This document shows, one piece after another, positions 1 through 8,718 of a stretch of 64,000 nt of DNA (position 1 is its first letter; each line of letters starts with the position of its first letter). Source of the DNA: CALJFL01 sp047633055 (GTDB lineage Bacteria; Pseudomonadota; Gammaproteobacteria; Pseudomonadales; Halieaceae); assembly GCA_047633055.1 (NCBI GenBank), contig JBLIEI010000007.1:17390-81389 (forward strand), written 5' to 3'. The notes beneath the pieces were generated by a model. That model was not told where the DNA came from, did not search any database, and saw only the letters and a list, made by a program, of their open reading frames with translations. The position numbers and the translations under genes are program-made.

Positions 1-254
1 GAACGAACCTCCACGTCACCCGTTCGCTTTTGGATGACTGTATCAACAGGCGAGTCCAAGCATGATTTGTAATTTCAGGACCCTTCTGAAGAGCTATTCT
101 GAGGAAAATCCCAAGGAGCTATCGTGATTGACTGACAACAAGATGGTAACGTGACGAGCTCGTCGCCGTGTATATACACAGCGCGAGCTTCGAGCGCATG
201 GTTTAGTGGCAGCATACCAGACCACTGCTGCTGGTAGTCAAATCCCGGCGAACC

Positions 255-428
255 GCTGCTGGGTCCTGCGAGAGCCCAAGTGATCAGCGCCAGTATCGGG
301 AGGATGAGGATCAGTAGAAACTAGAGAACTTTCTTGCCAGTGGTCGCGCCGCTGGAACTAATTTTAACTATTGCCCAGATATCCAGTGCCAGGACTGTCA
401 GGGCGAAAATACCTACGCTGGTTTCTAT
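255..428 (-). pseudogene. PLDc_N-type small membrane protein, start lost and in-frame amber stop
   Basis: Read on the minus strand, this stretch gives a short protein resembling the PLDc_N (phospholipase D nuclease N-terminal-like) single-domain membrane proteins of about 60 residues. The visible hallmarks are an ALDIWAIV segment, TGKKVL, then a second hydrophobic helix ending in LAGP. Two lesions are seen. The expected ATG after a good GGAGG ribosome site (about 435-439) reads ATA at 426-428. The codon after KVL, where this family usually has tryptophan, is TAG at 321-323. Everything downstream of the stop stays in frame and conserved. This indicates recent inactivation, or sequencing error. 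The family match is from memory of the motif pattern. Confidence 0.6.
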
Positions 429-534
429 AATACACCTCCAATGATCGTTATACAGCGCTCCTTCCAACAAGGGCCGTTAGCAGGTTGAATCGAGGTTAAC
501 CTGATAACAGCGGATGGAGAAATTCACTTTTCTG

Positions 535-1116
535 TTATGAATAGTTGTTATTCACGAAACCCCAGTTTACCAGTGCCCAGAACGCGTCCAGATACTTGGG
601 GCGGGCATTGCGGTAGTCTATGTAGTAGGCGTGCTCCCATACGTCCACTGTCAGTAACGGCGTGACCGCTGAATCAGTCAGGGGGTTGGCGGCGTTGCTG
701 GTATTAAGTATCGCCAGACTGCCATCATTGTTCTTTACCAGCCAGGTCCAGCCGGAGCCAAAGTTGCCTGCGGCGGACTTGCTGAACGCTTCCCTGAATT
801 CATCGAAGGAGCCGAAGGAGTCCTCGATGGCAGAGGCAATGGGGCCGACCGCAGCCCCGCCACCTTCAGGGCTCAGGCAGTTCCAATAAAATGTATGGTT
901 CCACACCTGCGCGGCGTTGTTGAACAATCCGCCCTCCGCCGTCCTGATAATTTCCTCCAGCGACTTGCCCTCGTTATGCGTGCCCTCAATTAGGCCATTG
1001 AGCTTCTTCAAATAGCTCTGGTGGTGCTTGCCGTAGTGGTAATCCAACGTCTCTTTCGAGATATGGGGCGCGAGAGATTCCCTAGAATAAGGTAGTTCAG
1101 GTAATTCAAAAGCCAT
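535..1116 (-). CDS. sodB: Iron superoxide dismutase
   Basis: Cytoplasmic superoxide dismutase converting superoxide to hydrogen peroxide and oxygen. The 193-residue protein aligns almost end to end with E. coli SodB. The metal ligands are H27, H74, D158 and H162 (in DVWEHAYY), and the AAQVWNH segment with Q70 is typical of the iron-type enzyme. The open frame extends six codons further upstream, but the ATG at 1116 is preferred: it starts MAFELPELPY like other SodB proteins and has AAGGA about seven bases upstream. The neighbouring ferritin-like gene and KatG about 17 kb away fit an oxidative-stress theme. No operon partner is close on the same strand. Confidence 0.95.
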   Translation of the reverse strand: MAFELPELPYSRESLAPHISKETLDYHYGKHHQSYLKKLNGLIEGTHNEGKSLEEIIRTAEGGLFNNAAQVWNHTFYWNCLSPEGGGAAVGPIASAIEDSFGSFDEFREAFSKSAAGNFGSGWTWLVKNNDGSLAILNTSNAANPLTDSAVTPLLTVDVWEHAYYIDYRNARPKYLDAFWALVNWGFVNNNYS

Positions 1117-1384
1117 TGATTGTTCCTTGTACATGGTTTAATACTTTGACAAGCCACCGCTCACCACCAGATTGCGCGGTTTGGCGCCATGTTCTTGCCC
1201 GTTTCTTGAACGTTATAGAAGGTAGCACGACAAGCCGATAATCGTCTGTTCGTCATCACACAAAGGTGGATGAACATCTTCGCCACATCACACTGTTCAA
1301 GTGCGGCAGCGCACAGATATGGCTGCCGGGTGAGAATATGTTTTGCTGTTAGGGGAGGAGACCACAGCGACCCAGAAAATCGTA

Positions 1385-1912
1385 ATGACCGATATCAAAA
1401 CATTGCGCAGCTATGCACGTAAGCATATCGAGAAAGGAGCGGTTACCGCCGGTTACCCTGCAGATCGAACAGAAGTGCTGAAGTTACTCAACGAAGCACT
1501 CGCCACAGAAATTGTTTGTGCGCTGCGCTATCGCCGCCATCACTTCATGGCTCGGGGTATTCATGCAAAAAGTATCGTTAATGAGTTTCTTGTTCATTCC
1601 GATCAGGAACAGGGGCATGCTGACCAAATTGCCGGACGCATTGTGCAACTGGGTGGCGAGCCTGATTTTGCGTCAGATAATCTTGCTAGCCGCAGTCATG
1701 CGGAATACGTGGCAGGCAAGTCACTGGTTGAGATGATCAAGGAGGATCTGGTGGCGGAACGTATCGCCATCGATATCTATTGCGAAATGATTCAATACCT
1801 CGGCGATCAAGATCCAACGACGAGTGAGTTGCTAAAAGAAATCCTGGCGGTTGAAGAGCAACATGCCGATGAACTTGCCGATTTATTGGCGGGAGTGCCA
1901 ACGGTCTCGTAA
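1385..1912 (+). CDS. Ferritin-like (bacterioferritin-family) protein
   Basis: A 175-residue ferritin-like four-helix protein of the group usually annotated as bacterioferritin, expected to bind a di-iron centre and store or detoxify iron. Visible iron-ligand-type motifs are EALATEIVCALRY, then the EQGHAD region in the second helix, E in DLVAERIAID, and EEQHADELADLL at the end. I chose the ATG at 1385 because family members begin with a short MxDIKTxR leader. The open frame can start at a TTG at 1343, and a strong GGGGAGGAG lies between the two, too far from 1385 to be ideal, so the start is uncertain. It lies divergent from sodB, consistent with joint iron/oxygen stress defence. Confidence 0.82.
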   Translation: MTDIKTLRSYARKHIEKGAVTAGYPADRTEVLKLLNEALATEIVCALRYRRHHFMARGIHAKSIVNEFLVHSDQEQGHADQIAGRIVQLGGEPDFASDNLASRSHAEYVAGKSLVEMIKEDLVAERIAIDIYCEMIQYLGDQDPTTSELLKEILAVEEQHADELADLLAGVPTVS

Positions 1913-2115
1913 TCACCAATTCGGTCATAGTAAACCAGCTAGGTTAGTAAAATTCGGCTAGTTTCCAATTCGACGTCTTTCGCAATCTCGGAGATCATAA
2001 TTGGACTGCGGCTGCCATTTACAACTTTATCCAGTTAGATGCGATTTTGGAGCGGTTGCCCTCAAGGACTTTCCAAAAAATATCCGGCGGTGCCAGGCGG
2101 CTGATCGACGCGGGG

Positions 2116-2427
2116 CTAAGTGCTGTCCCACATCACATTACACTCTTCCCTGACCGCTGCGCGGAGTAATTCGATCAAAGGCAGTGCTCGGTGCGAAAGA
2201 CTGATGGCCGATTCTTCGTCATCTCAGTCCTCAGACAGTTCCGGCTCGGTTGGCGACGTTTCGGCAGCAATCGCGGACTCAAGTCGATCCAGGACCACCT
2301 GAACATCTTCTGCCAGAATCGCACCTGGCACCATATCACTGTGGCCCATCATTGTGAGCAGCCGAAGTGCCACCTGGCCGAACATCGTTATGTCCGCATA
2401 GGCAGGGGAAGAAAAGGTTACTACACG
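2116..2427 (-). pseudogene. DUF1840-family protein with internal TGA and no start codon
   Basis: The minus strand encodes a near full-length (about 104 codon) DUF1840-like protein. The N-terminal part reads VVTFSSPAYADITMFG, followed by LLTMMG, MVPGAILAEDV and a LDRLESAI helix. The C-terminal part reads ALPLIELLRAAV and ends near VMWD. Both halves are in the same frame, separated by one TGA at 2224-2226, and no ATG, GTG or TTG is found at the expected N-terminus: the codon preceding the conserved start is CGT, itself preceded by TAG. DUF1840 has no known function. I see a gene killed by point changes, with sequencing error as the alternative. Confidence 0.65.
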
Positions 2428-2844
2428 CTATAAATTAAGGTAGGTCTATCGCAGCACATACAACTTCAGACCTGCTTCCACGCCGGATCGACGTTACCAA
2501 CGGATGCCCGCGGCGGTTTGAGGCAAGGCCGCGGTGCTACTCAGGCAAGGTTGATCCGGAGCTCTAGGCCTGGAACTCCTGACGGATCTCGTCGAAGCGC
2601 CTGTCTGTTCGTTAACGAACGGAATCGGCGCACTAAGTACCCTACCATCCTCAAAAGTGGATTCGTGCACTGTTGGGGTCGCACTTCTATGATCGCAGTT
2701 CCCGCGTTGCTGCCCAATATCATCGGCGGCAGCGTGTTGTTCGCGATGATGGCCTATGCGCAGGTGCGCCATGAAATCGAGGCCGGCCCCACCACACCCC
2801 GGCCGGCCGGCGAAAAAGTGAGGCCCTACCAAGGAATTATAGCC
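2428..2844. other. Non-coding or degenerate stretch before the sugar dehydrogenase
   Basis: The plus-strand frame of the following gene is open back to 2518, and a short hydrophobic segment (around 2690-2770, from MIAVPALLPN) could be a remnant of another membrane protein. I do not recognise it. There is no good ribosome site for a longer start, and the real lipoprotein signal begins at 2845. The segment also contains the palindrome listed at 2607-2620. Confidence 0.35.
2607..2620. promoter_or_regulatory. 14-bp perfect palindrome, candidate operator
   Basis: GTTCGTTAACGAAC is a perfect palindrome about 225 bp upstream of the PQQ sugar dehydrogenase start. Its size would suit a dimeric repressor. 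No regulator gene is adjacent, so the role is inferred only from symmetry. Confidence 0.3.
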
Positions 2845-4248
2845 ATGACAAAGACCCATACCATCCCCGCTACTGGATCTGCGACGCTCAAGCCGCGCTT
2901 TCGCAGGTCATACCGCAGGCCAGCGACCTTGCCCCTGTTGGTCACCGCACTCGCGCTGGCCGCGTGCAGCAACAACGCATCGCTGCCGATCGATGCCGGT
3001 TATGGCCCCAACCCGACGCTGCCCGCGCCGCAGCAAGCGTTAATCCCCACGGTATATATTGCCGATGCACATGGCTGGCCGGCGGGGCAGACGCCGCAGG
3101 TATCCAGTGGCCTGCAGATCAAGGCGTTTGCCAGCGACCTGGATCACCCGCGCTGGCTCTACACGCTGCCCAACGGCGACATACTGGTCGCGGAGACCGA
3201 TGCACCTCCAAAGCCCGAAGACAGCAAGGGGCTGCGCGGCTGGGTCAGGGGCCTGGTGATGCAGAAGGCCGGATCAGACCACCCCAGCGCCAACCGCATC
3301 ACGCTGCTGCGGGACACCGACGCCGATGGTGTGGCCGACGTGCGCAAGGTGTTTATAGACCAGTTGAACTCGCCGTTCGGCATGGTGCTGGTGGGGCAGC
3401 ACCTGTATGTTGCCGCGACCGACGCCGTGCTGGTGTTTCCTTACTCGGCAGGCGCCACGCGCATCGACGCACCGCCGCAGCAACTGGTGGCGTTGCCCGG
3501 CGGGCCGATCAACCACCACTGGACCAAGAACATCATCGCCAACGCCGACGGCTCGAAGCTGTATGTCACGGTCGGTTCCAACAGCAACATCGGTGAAAAC
3601 GGCATGGCCGCCGAACAGGGCCGTGCGGCCATTTGGGAAGTCAACAGCGACGGTAGTGGACACCGCGAATTCGCAACCGGCCTGCGCAACCCCAACGGCA
3701 TGGCCTGGAAAGCGGACTCCAAGGTGCTGTGGACGGTGGTCAACGAACGCGACGAACTCGGCGGTGACCTGGTGCCCGACTACCTGACGTCGGTGCGTGA
3801 CGGCGGCTTCTACGGCTGGCCGTACAGCTACTGCGGCCAGCATGTGGATGACCGCGTCCAGCCGCAGCAGCCCGCGCTGGTCGCCAGCGCCCTGGTACCC
3901 GACTACGCGCTGGGCTCGCATACCGCCTCGCTGGGCCTCGTCTCCTCCGACGGACAGTCACTGGCGCCCCGCTATGCGCACGGTATGTTCATCGGCCAGC
4001 ACGGCTCGTGGAACCGCAGGCCACGCAGTGGGTACAAGGTGGTATTCGTGCCCTTCGACGGCACAAATCCATCGGGGCAGCCGGTGGACGTGGTAACCGG
4101 CTTCCTGCACGAGGACCAGGCCTACGGTCGCCCGGTAGGCGTGGCGCTGGACAAGGGTGGCGCGCTGCTGGTGGCCGACGACGTCGGCAATACGGTGTGG
4201 AGGGTCAGCGCGGCGGCGCGAATCCTCAGCCAACCCTGCGGCCGCTAA
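2845..4248 (+). CDS. PQQ-dependent sugar dehydrogenase (sorbosone dehydrogenase family) lipoprotein
   Basis: Probable periplasmic, membrane-anchored six-bladed beta-propeller quinoprotein oxidising aldoses or related sugars with PQQ. The 467-residue product starts at the ATG at 2845, preceded by AAGGA, and has a long N-region, a hydrophobic stretch and a lipobox LALAAC around residue 36. Family signatures include PNGDILVAETDAP, NPNGMAW in the middle, GWPYSYCGQH and HGSWNRRPRSGYKVVFVPFD near the C-terminus. No PQQ biosynthesis genes are in the window. GC content is visibly high here. The 3' end overlaps the convergent 49-aa gene by 23 bp. The exact substrate cannot be told from sequence. Confidence 0.85.
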   Translation: MTKTHTIPATGSATLKPRFRRSYRRPATLPLLVTALALAACSNNASLPIDAGYGPNPTLPAPQQALIPTVYIADAHGWPAGQTPQVSSGLQIKAFASDLDHPRWLYTLPNGDILVAETDAPPKPEDSKGLRGWVRGLVMQKAGSDHPSANRITLLRDTDADGVADVRKVFIDQLNSPFGMVLVGQHLYVAATDAVLVFPYSAGATRIDAPPQQLVALPGGPINHHWTKNIIANADGSKLYVTVGSNSNIGENGMAAEQGRAAIWEVNSDGSGHREFATGLRNPNGMAWKADSKVLWTVVNERDELGGDLVPDYLTSVRDGGFYGWPYSYCGQHVDDRVQPQQPALVASALVPDYALGSHTASLGLVSSDGQSLAPRYAHGMFIGQHGSWNRRPRSGYKVVFVPFDGTNPSGQPVDVVTGFLHEDQAYGRPVGVALDKGGALLVADDVGNTVWRVSAAARILSQPCGR

Positions 4249-4375
4249 AGACCTGGTAAACTACGATGATGAGTGCGATCACAAGCAAGGCGTGGATGAA
4301 GCCTCCTCCGGTGAATGCGGTTGCCAAACCAAGAGCCCAAAGAATCGAAAGTACAGCAGCAATAATGTATAACAT
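4226..4375 (-). CDS. lmo0937-family 49-aa membrane protein
   Basis: A very small hydrophobic protein: MLYIIAAVLSILWALGLAT, a short polar GGGF turn, a second helix HALLVIALIIVV, then a basic SGRR tail. This two-helix pattern matches the lmo0937 (DUF5670) small membrane proteins, which often sit among stress genes. Function is unknown. It is convergent with the sugar dehydrogenase and the two stop-proximal ends overlap by 23 bp. The ribosome site is weak (CAGGT). The length and complete family pattern support a real gene despite its size. Confidence 0.75.
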   Translation of the reverse strand: MLYIIAAVLSILWALGLATAFTGGGFIHALLVIALIIVVYQVFSGRRVG

Positions 4376-5323
4376 GACCTGTTTTTCTCTACTTAAATGA
4401 ACGATCCGACTGTATTTTTCGAGGATTCGAAACTATTACAGCAGTCAGATATTATCCCCTACCGACTTCACCACCATTCGCTACCGAACAGACCGCGGCG
4501 ATATCAGCACTGTCGGGTAGCATCGCGGCCAATCGCTGAGCGCTAGCGCGTAACGTCCATTACGGAGCATCCGGCCCATCAACCATGCGTCCGGGCGGTC
4601 TGGCGCATGACGAAGATCTGCAGGATCGGACGAAGACAACGCAGGCTCCCAGCCCGCATTATGTGGTTGACGGCGAGACGCGTCGGTGTATTAGCTTCGA
4701 AACTCGCTCAGCGCCAGTGTCGCCGCCGTGAGGCGCGCCTCTGATGATCATGCCAGCGTGCCGCTGCAGGATAGACCATTCACCAGGCCCTTTTCCCGAA
4801 GCAGCATATCTTCCGGACGGCATGAAGCTGATGGGGCCGGTATGTTACCTACCGCACCGACCGCGGCGGGAACTTCACCTATCTTAGACGCTGTAGTCCA
4901 ACGCTCCCCTGATTCATTGAGCGATGGATGTTACGATTAAGCAAGCCGACTCTCGACCATCATCCGCTCTGTCGTGAGTCACCGGCATCGAGCGTAGCGA
5001 TCACGAGGAGGCAGACATCATGGCATCAACACTCAGACCTACTTCGTCGGCAGCGGCGGCATCCCCTTCAGCAACAGATTGTTCACGGCGCACGCGTCAG
5101 GCGACCAGCCATTGCCGGTGCCGTCGAACACTAAAAATATCGACTTCATCAGCGAATTCATCGCAATCACGCTGGACACCGTCTTCATGGTGGAGTTCTC
5201 GGTGCAGGCCGCATTACTACACTGCAAACACAATATTAGGTAAGATTGAATGGCAGGATAATCAATGTTAGATAGAACCAGAATCGCCTGGTGCTGCCTG
5301 GCCTTGTGCATAAGCTGAACAGA
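4376..5323. other. Degenerate intergenic stretch with a 20-bp direct repeat and frameshifted coding remnants
   Basis: No intact gene is supported. Two 20-bp copies (4481-4500 and 4849-4868, 18/20 identical) can both be read as YRTDRG, suggesting remnants of a duplicated coding sequence. Near 5020 an ATG with an AGGAGG site is out of frame with a longer open stretch beginning QTYFVGSGGIPF and ending at about 5243, again looking like a frameshifted gene. I do not recognise the family of either. Confidence 0.4.
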
Positions 5324-6679
5324 ATGCCTGCTAACTCAAAGAATGCGCTGCAACGTGGACTTGAAAGTATCCAGGATCCTTTTTCAAGTTTCATCCAAGC
5401 GCAGACAACAACCAGCTGGTTTCTTTTACTAGCTACAGTTCTGGCCCTGTGGTGGGCTAACTCAGATTATGCTTCTACCTATCAGGATCTGACCCAAACA
5501 CCGGTTGGATTTTTTCTGGGTGATTTTAGCCTGCAGGCTTCTCTCAAACACGTCATCAATGATGGATTGATGGTCATATTTTTCCTCCTTCTCGGAATTG
5601 AAATAAAACGAGAAGTCATTGCTGGCGATCTCGCTCGTAAAGAAAATCGACACATGCTGCTTCTCTGCGCCGCCGGTGGAATGGTCTGTCCGGCGGCGAT
5701 CTATCTGGCGTTCAACTGGTCTCTTGATTCTGATATTGGATGGGGCATTCCTATAGCTACTGATACCGCGTTTGCTCTGGGTGTACTCACCATCGTGAGA
5801 AAACACATTCCAAGCAGTCTATTGGCCTTTCTCGTCGGCCTGGCTATCGTAGATGACATCGGGGCAATATTGGTCATAGCAATATTTTACGCTCAGGATG
5901 TGTCCATAATGTTTCTATTGATCTCCTTTACATTCATTGCATTTCTGGCAATAGGTAATTACGCAGGCGTACGCCAGCGATATTTCTATATTTTTGTAGG
6001 CATTGCAGCCTGGTGGATGATGCTAAAATCTGGCGTTCACCCCACACTTGCCGGCGTTGCCATTGCCTTCACTATACCAGCACGTACTGAGCAAACCTCG
6101 AAAAAGCAACTGGGTAGAGCGAAGACAATAATTCGCTCCATGCAGAAAGAGGAAAAACCCATCGACGTACTCGGCAGTCGTGCGGATCATGAACATGTGA
6201 TGGAGGTGCGTGATTCTGCAGAACGCGCCAGCACACCTCTGCGTCGCTGGGAAGATACACTGGAGTCACCGGTGGCACTAATTGTCTTACCCCTGTTTGT
6301 GCTGGCCAATGCCGGTGTACTCTTCAGTTTGAACTCCTTTATGGAAAGCCTTCAACATCCAATCGGATTGGGAATTATCAGTGGACTCGTCCTCGGAAAA
6401 TTTATCGGCATTTCCGGTGCGTGCTGGCTGGGTCTACGCTACAAAATTGGTTGTTTACCCGAGGGCGTCAATTTTCAACATGTCATTGGCGTCTCATTTA
6501 TAGCCGGCATAGGATTTACCATGTCCACATTTATAGCCACGCTGGGCTTTGACGCCCAACCAGATCATCTCCAGAGTGCAAAATCATCAATTCTGGTCGC
6601 TTCATTAATTTCTGCGGTCATCGGAGCATTGTATCTTCGATTTTTTGCTGCAAAGAAACAAGATGCGTCACGTGATTAG
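5324..6679 (+). CDS. nhaA: Na+/H+ antiporter NhaA
   Basis: Inner-membrane electrogenic sodium/proton antiporter for pH and sodium homeostasis. The roughly 451-residue protein shows the NhaA hallmarks: LLGIEIKREVIAGDL after the second helix, ATDTAFALGVL, the paired aspartates in GLAIVDDIGAILVIA, a long charged loop in the middle (about residues 265-310) and the C-terminal GIGFTMSTFIA. The ATG at 5324 is chosen; a GTG at 5291 would add 11 residues and neither has a strong ribosome site. It is somewhat longer than E. coli NhaA because of the N-terminal extension and the central loop. It stands alone between degenerate DNA and an empty intergenic region. Confidence 0.93.
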   Translation: MPANSKNALQRGLESIQDPFSSFIQAQTTTSWFLLLATVLALWWANSDYASTYQDLTQTPVGFFLGDFSLQASLKHVINDGLMVIFFLLLGIEIKREVIAGDLARKENRHMLLLCAAGGMVCPAAIYLAFNWSLDSDIGWGIPIATDTAFALGVLTIVRKHIPSSLLAFLVGLAIVDDIGAILVIAIFYAQDVSIMFLLISFTFIAFLAIGNYAGVRQRYFYIFVGIAAWWMMLKSGVHPTLAGVAIAFTIPARTEQTSKKQLGRAKTIIRSMQKEEKPIDVLGSRADHEHVMEVRDSAERASTPLRRWEDTLESPVALIVLPLFVLANAGVLFSLNSFMESLQHPIGLGIISGLVLGKFIGISGACWLGLRYKIGCLPEGVNFQHVIGVSFIAGIGFTMSTFIATLGFDAQPDHLQSAKSSILVASLISAVIGALYLRFFAAKKQDASRD

Positions 6680-7073
6680 ACGCCAAAAATCGACGCTAAT
6701 TGGTTCAGTCGTTATGCGTAACCAGGACAACTAGCGCCGATTGAAGATAATATTGAATAAGGTGGTCTTATAAATCAAAACGAAGATAGGACACAGCATT
6801 ATCGTAAAGATAGCCTGACATTAGTCGGTGCAGTTACACGTGGTACCGGCGTTAGAACGATTCCATAAGTCTGGTGGGCTGAGTATCCTAGTAATTCCCT
6901 TGCGGCTCACGCCGATCTGCCAGCCCTTTCCATCAACATAGTTCTTCTACCCGCACCAGGAGAGTTCCGACGCAACTCAGTGTGTGGGTTAACGCACAGA
7001 CACTGCGCACACCCGTCGGTAAGATCGATAAACTCGCCGAGGCTCGGCGCTGTCCACACAAAAGGGGTCAATC
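6680..7073. other. Intergenic region without recognisable features
   Basis: About 390 bases between nhaA and the CHRD gene. I see no coding remnant, terminator or clear operator, apart from the AAAAGGGG ribosome site for the next gene at its right end. Confidence 0.5.
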
Positions 7074-7505
7074 ATGCACACACCTAGCCGCTCATCAATG
7101 CAGTTTCCTCGCGCATACCTCCTCGCAATGATAATGGGGGTGGCATCGTTTGGCGTCTCGGCAGCGGAGATGAACGTCACGCTCAGCGGCGACCAGGAAG
7201 TGCCGCCGGTTACAACTATGGCTGCCGGCACAGCACAGTTCATGGTAGACGACGATATGTCTCTGTCGGGCAGTGTCGAAACTCAAGATATCAGTGCAAC
7301 CGCCGCGCACATTCACGCGGGCGCTGCAGGAAAGAACGGACCGGTTGTGGTTCCGCTGACGATGAAGGGCGACAACGAGTGGATAGTGCCGGCGGATGCC
7401 AAGTTAACTGCTGCGCAGATTACAGAGCTTAAGGCGGGCGGCATGTATATCAACGTGCATAGCGCTGCACACCCAGGCGGCGAAATCCGCGCCCAGCTGA
7501 AGTAA
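7074..7505 (+). CDS. CHRD domain-containing exported protein
   Basis: A 143-residue exported protein with a signal peptide (hydrophobic AYLLAMIMGVASFG, cleavage probably after VSA) followed by a single CHRD domain. Visible CHRD features are LSGDQEVPPV at the start, the central AHIHAGAAGKNGPVVVPL, and the C-terminal YINVHSAAHPGGEIRAQL. CHRD domains occur in chordin and many bacterial secreted proteins; the molecular role is unknown. The ATG follows AAAAGGGG at good spacing. It sits upstream of the molybdenum hydroxylase operon but is separated by about 130 bp, so co-transcription is possible but not shown. Confidence 0.88.
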   Translation: MHTPSRSSMQFPRAYLLAMIMGVASFGVSAAEMNVTLSGDQEVPPVTTMAAGTAQFMVDDDMSLSGSVETQDISATAAHIHAGAAGKNGPVVVPLTMKGDNEWIVPADAKLTAAQITELKAGGMYINVHSAAHPGGEIRAQLK

Positions 7506-7639
7506 CTGCTCGCGATGCGACCCAACTGTCCGGTCACATCGCCCGGCGAACTGATCGGCGGTCGAATGCGAATTTCGCGGCGAATTATTGTGTCTGCCAA
7601 CCCTGAACCAACGACGTTGAAACCACGCTGGAGCCGTCC

Positions 7640-8248
7640 ATGTTCTGGCGCGTGATTTTCTTCCTACGGGCCTTGATGGCCGTCGGCGTCGCCGGTGTCT
7701 TCGTTCTGGCCTGGCACCCGGCCTACAATCCGATCAAGCCACCCACGGCGGATGCCTTTGATGCCGGCCAGGTACAACACGGCGAAGTTCTTGCCAGCGC
7801 CGGCTATTGCGCCACCGGCATTGGCAACTGGTCGGAACCGGCATTCGCACGCGCCTCGCGCGAAGGCATTTCGCGCGAGGGTTCCGAGCTGTTCCCGTCG
7901 TATCGAATCGATCATTTCACCAAATTGAGTGCTGAGGAAGTCGGCGCACCGTATGCCTATCTGATAAGCCAGCCCGCGGTCAGCGCCCCGGATAAAGCAA
8001 ACAAATTGCCGTTTCCTCTGAATATCCGGGCCCTGCAGGCGGGCTGGAAACTGCTGTTCCTCGACAAGGCTCGCTTCACGTCAGTGCCCGGCAAAGACGA
8101 GGAATGGAACCGCGGCGCCGATAACGGCGCCAACCCGACCAATTTCATCCGTGTCGTGATACATGGCGTCGGTGTCGCCGAGGGGATTCCCGCAGCGATG
8201 ATGCCGCCGTTCGGCATTGAACGCACTACGGGAATCACCTCATCATGA
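7640..8248 (+). CDS. Remnant of the cytochrome c subunit of a molybdenum hydroxylase, lacking every CXXCH motif
   Basis: The 202-residue product is clearly derived from the multihaem cytochrome c subunits that accept electrons from IorAB-type hydroxylases. It keeps an N-terminal membrane anchor, TGIGNWSEPAF, the SYRIDHFTKLSAEEV segment, LPFPLNIRA and EWNRGA, plus a C-terminal NPTNFIRVVIHGV. Relatives are usually over 400 residues with three CXXCH sites. Here only one cysteine remains (C57), and the sequence jumps at the points where haem segments should be: after GYCA, and after EWNRGA. The frame stays open and the stop overlaps the next start (ATGA), so translation coupling persists. It may be a non-functional scaffold or a decaying gene. 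Confidence 0.75.
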   Translation: MFWRVIFFLRALMAVGVAGVFVLAWHPAYNPIKPPTADAFDAGQVQHGEVLASAGYCATGIGNWSEPAFARASREGISREGSELFPSYRIDHFTKLSAEEVGAPYAYLISQPAVSAPDKANKLPFPLNIRALQAGWKLLFLDKARFTSVPGKDEEWNRGADNGANPTNFIRVVIHGVGVAEGIPAAMMPPFGIERTTGITSS

Positions 8249-8718
8249 CCGCCCTGATACTTAACGGCCGCGACGTATCCTTCGACGTCGATCCACAAAC
8301 TCCACTGCTCTGGATAATTCGCGACGAACTCGGCCTGACCGGTACCAAGTTCGGCTGCGGCATTGGCCTGTGCGGAGCCTGCACAGTGCATCTGAATGGC
8401 CGGGCGATCCGTTCATGTATCACCCCGGTCGCTGCTGCCGATGGCGCCGCGATCACGACCATCGAAGGCCTCGACCCGAATGGCGCGCATCCCCTGCAAC
8501 AGGCGTGGATCGAAACCCAGGCGCCCCAGTGCGGTTATTGCCAGTCCGGCCAGATCATGCAGGCGGCAACGCTGCTCAAGGACTTCCCACAACCGACAGA
8601 CAAGGATATCGATTCGGTTATGAACGGTAATCTCTGTCGCTGCATGGCCTATCGACGCATCCGCGCAGCGATCAAGCTGGCCTCTGCCCGCATGGGCACG
8701 AAGGCCGGTCATGAGTAG
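8245..8718 (+). CDS. iorA: (2Fe-2S) small subunit of IorAB-type molybdenum hydroxylase
   Basis: Electron-transfer subunit of a xanthine-oxidase-family hydroxylase (isoquinoline 1-oxidoreductase or aldehyde dehydrogenase type). The 157-residue protein has the plant-type ferredoxin cluster cysteines C38, C43, C46 and C58 (in CGIGLCGACTV) and the second cluster cysteines C96, C99, C131 and C133 (CGYC and LCRC). The start overlaps the upstream stop by ATGA, and the end overlaps the large subunit by eight bases, giving a tightly coupled operon. The second motif continues MAYRRIRAAI where many relatives have a proline before RIR, a mild variation. The substrate is not predictable. Confidence 0.9.
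   Translation: MTALILNGRDVSFDVDPQTPLLWIIRDELGLTGTKFGCGIGLCGACTVHLNGRAIRSCITPVAAADGAAITTIEGLDPNGAHPLQQAWIETQAPQCGYCQSGQIMQAATLLKDFPQPTDKDIDSVMNGNLCRCMAYRRIRAAIKLASARMGTKAGHE

Noticed and set aside
195..260. tRNA-like text (GTTTAGTGG and later CAAATCCCGGCGA)
   Set aside because: Cannot be folded by eye into acceptor, D, anticodon and T arms; the stretch lies at the end of the PLDc_N remnant.
662..889. Plus-strand frame opposite sodB
   Set aside because: Shadow of a clearly conserved superoxide dismutase on the other strand; no ribosome site or family match.
2224..2226. In-frame TGA of the DUF1840 gene as selenocysteine
   Set aside because: The position is not a cysteine/selenocysteine site in the family, no SECIS-like hairpin was noticed, and the start codon is missing as well.
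3274..3921. Minus-strand frame opposite the PQQ sugar dehydrogenase
   Set aside because: Antisense shadow in GC-rich coding DNA; repeated histidine/arginine-rich text with no fold signature.
5039..5311. 90-codon minus-strand frame
   Set aside because: No homology signal; the plus-strand frame over the same DNA looks more protein-like.
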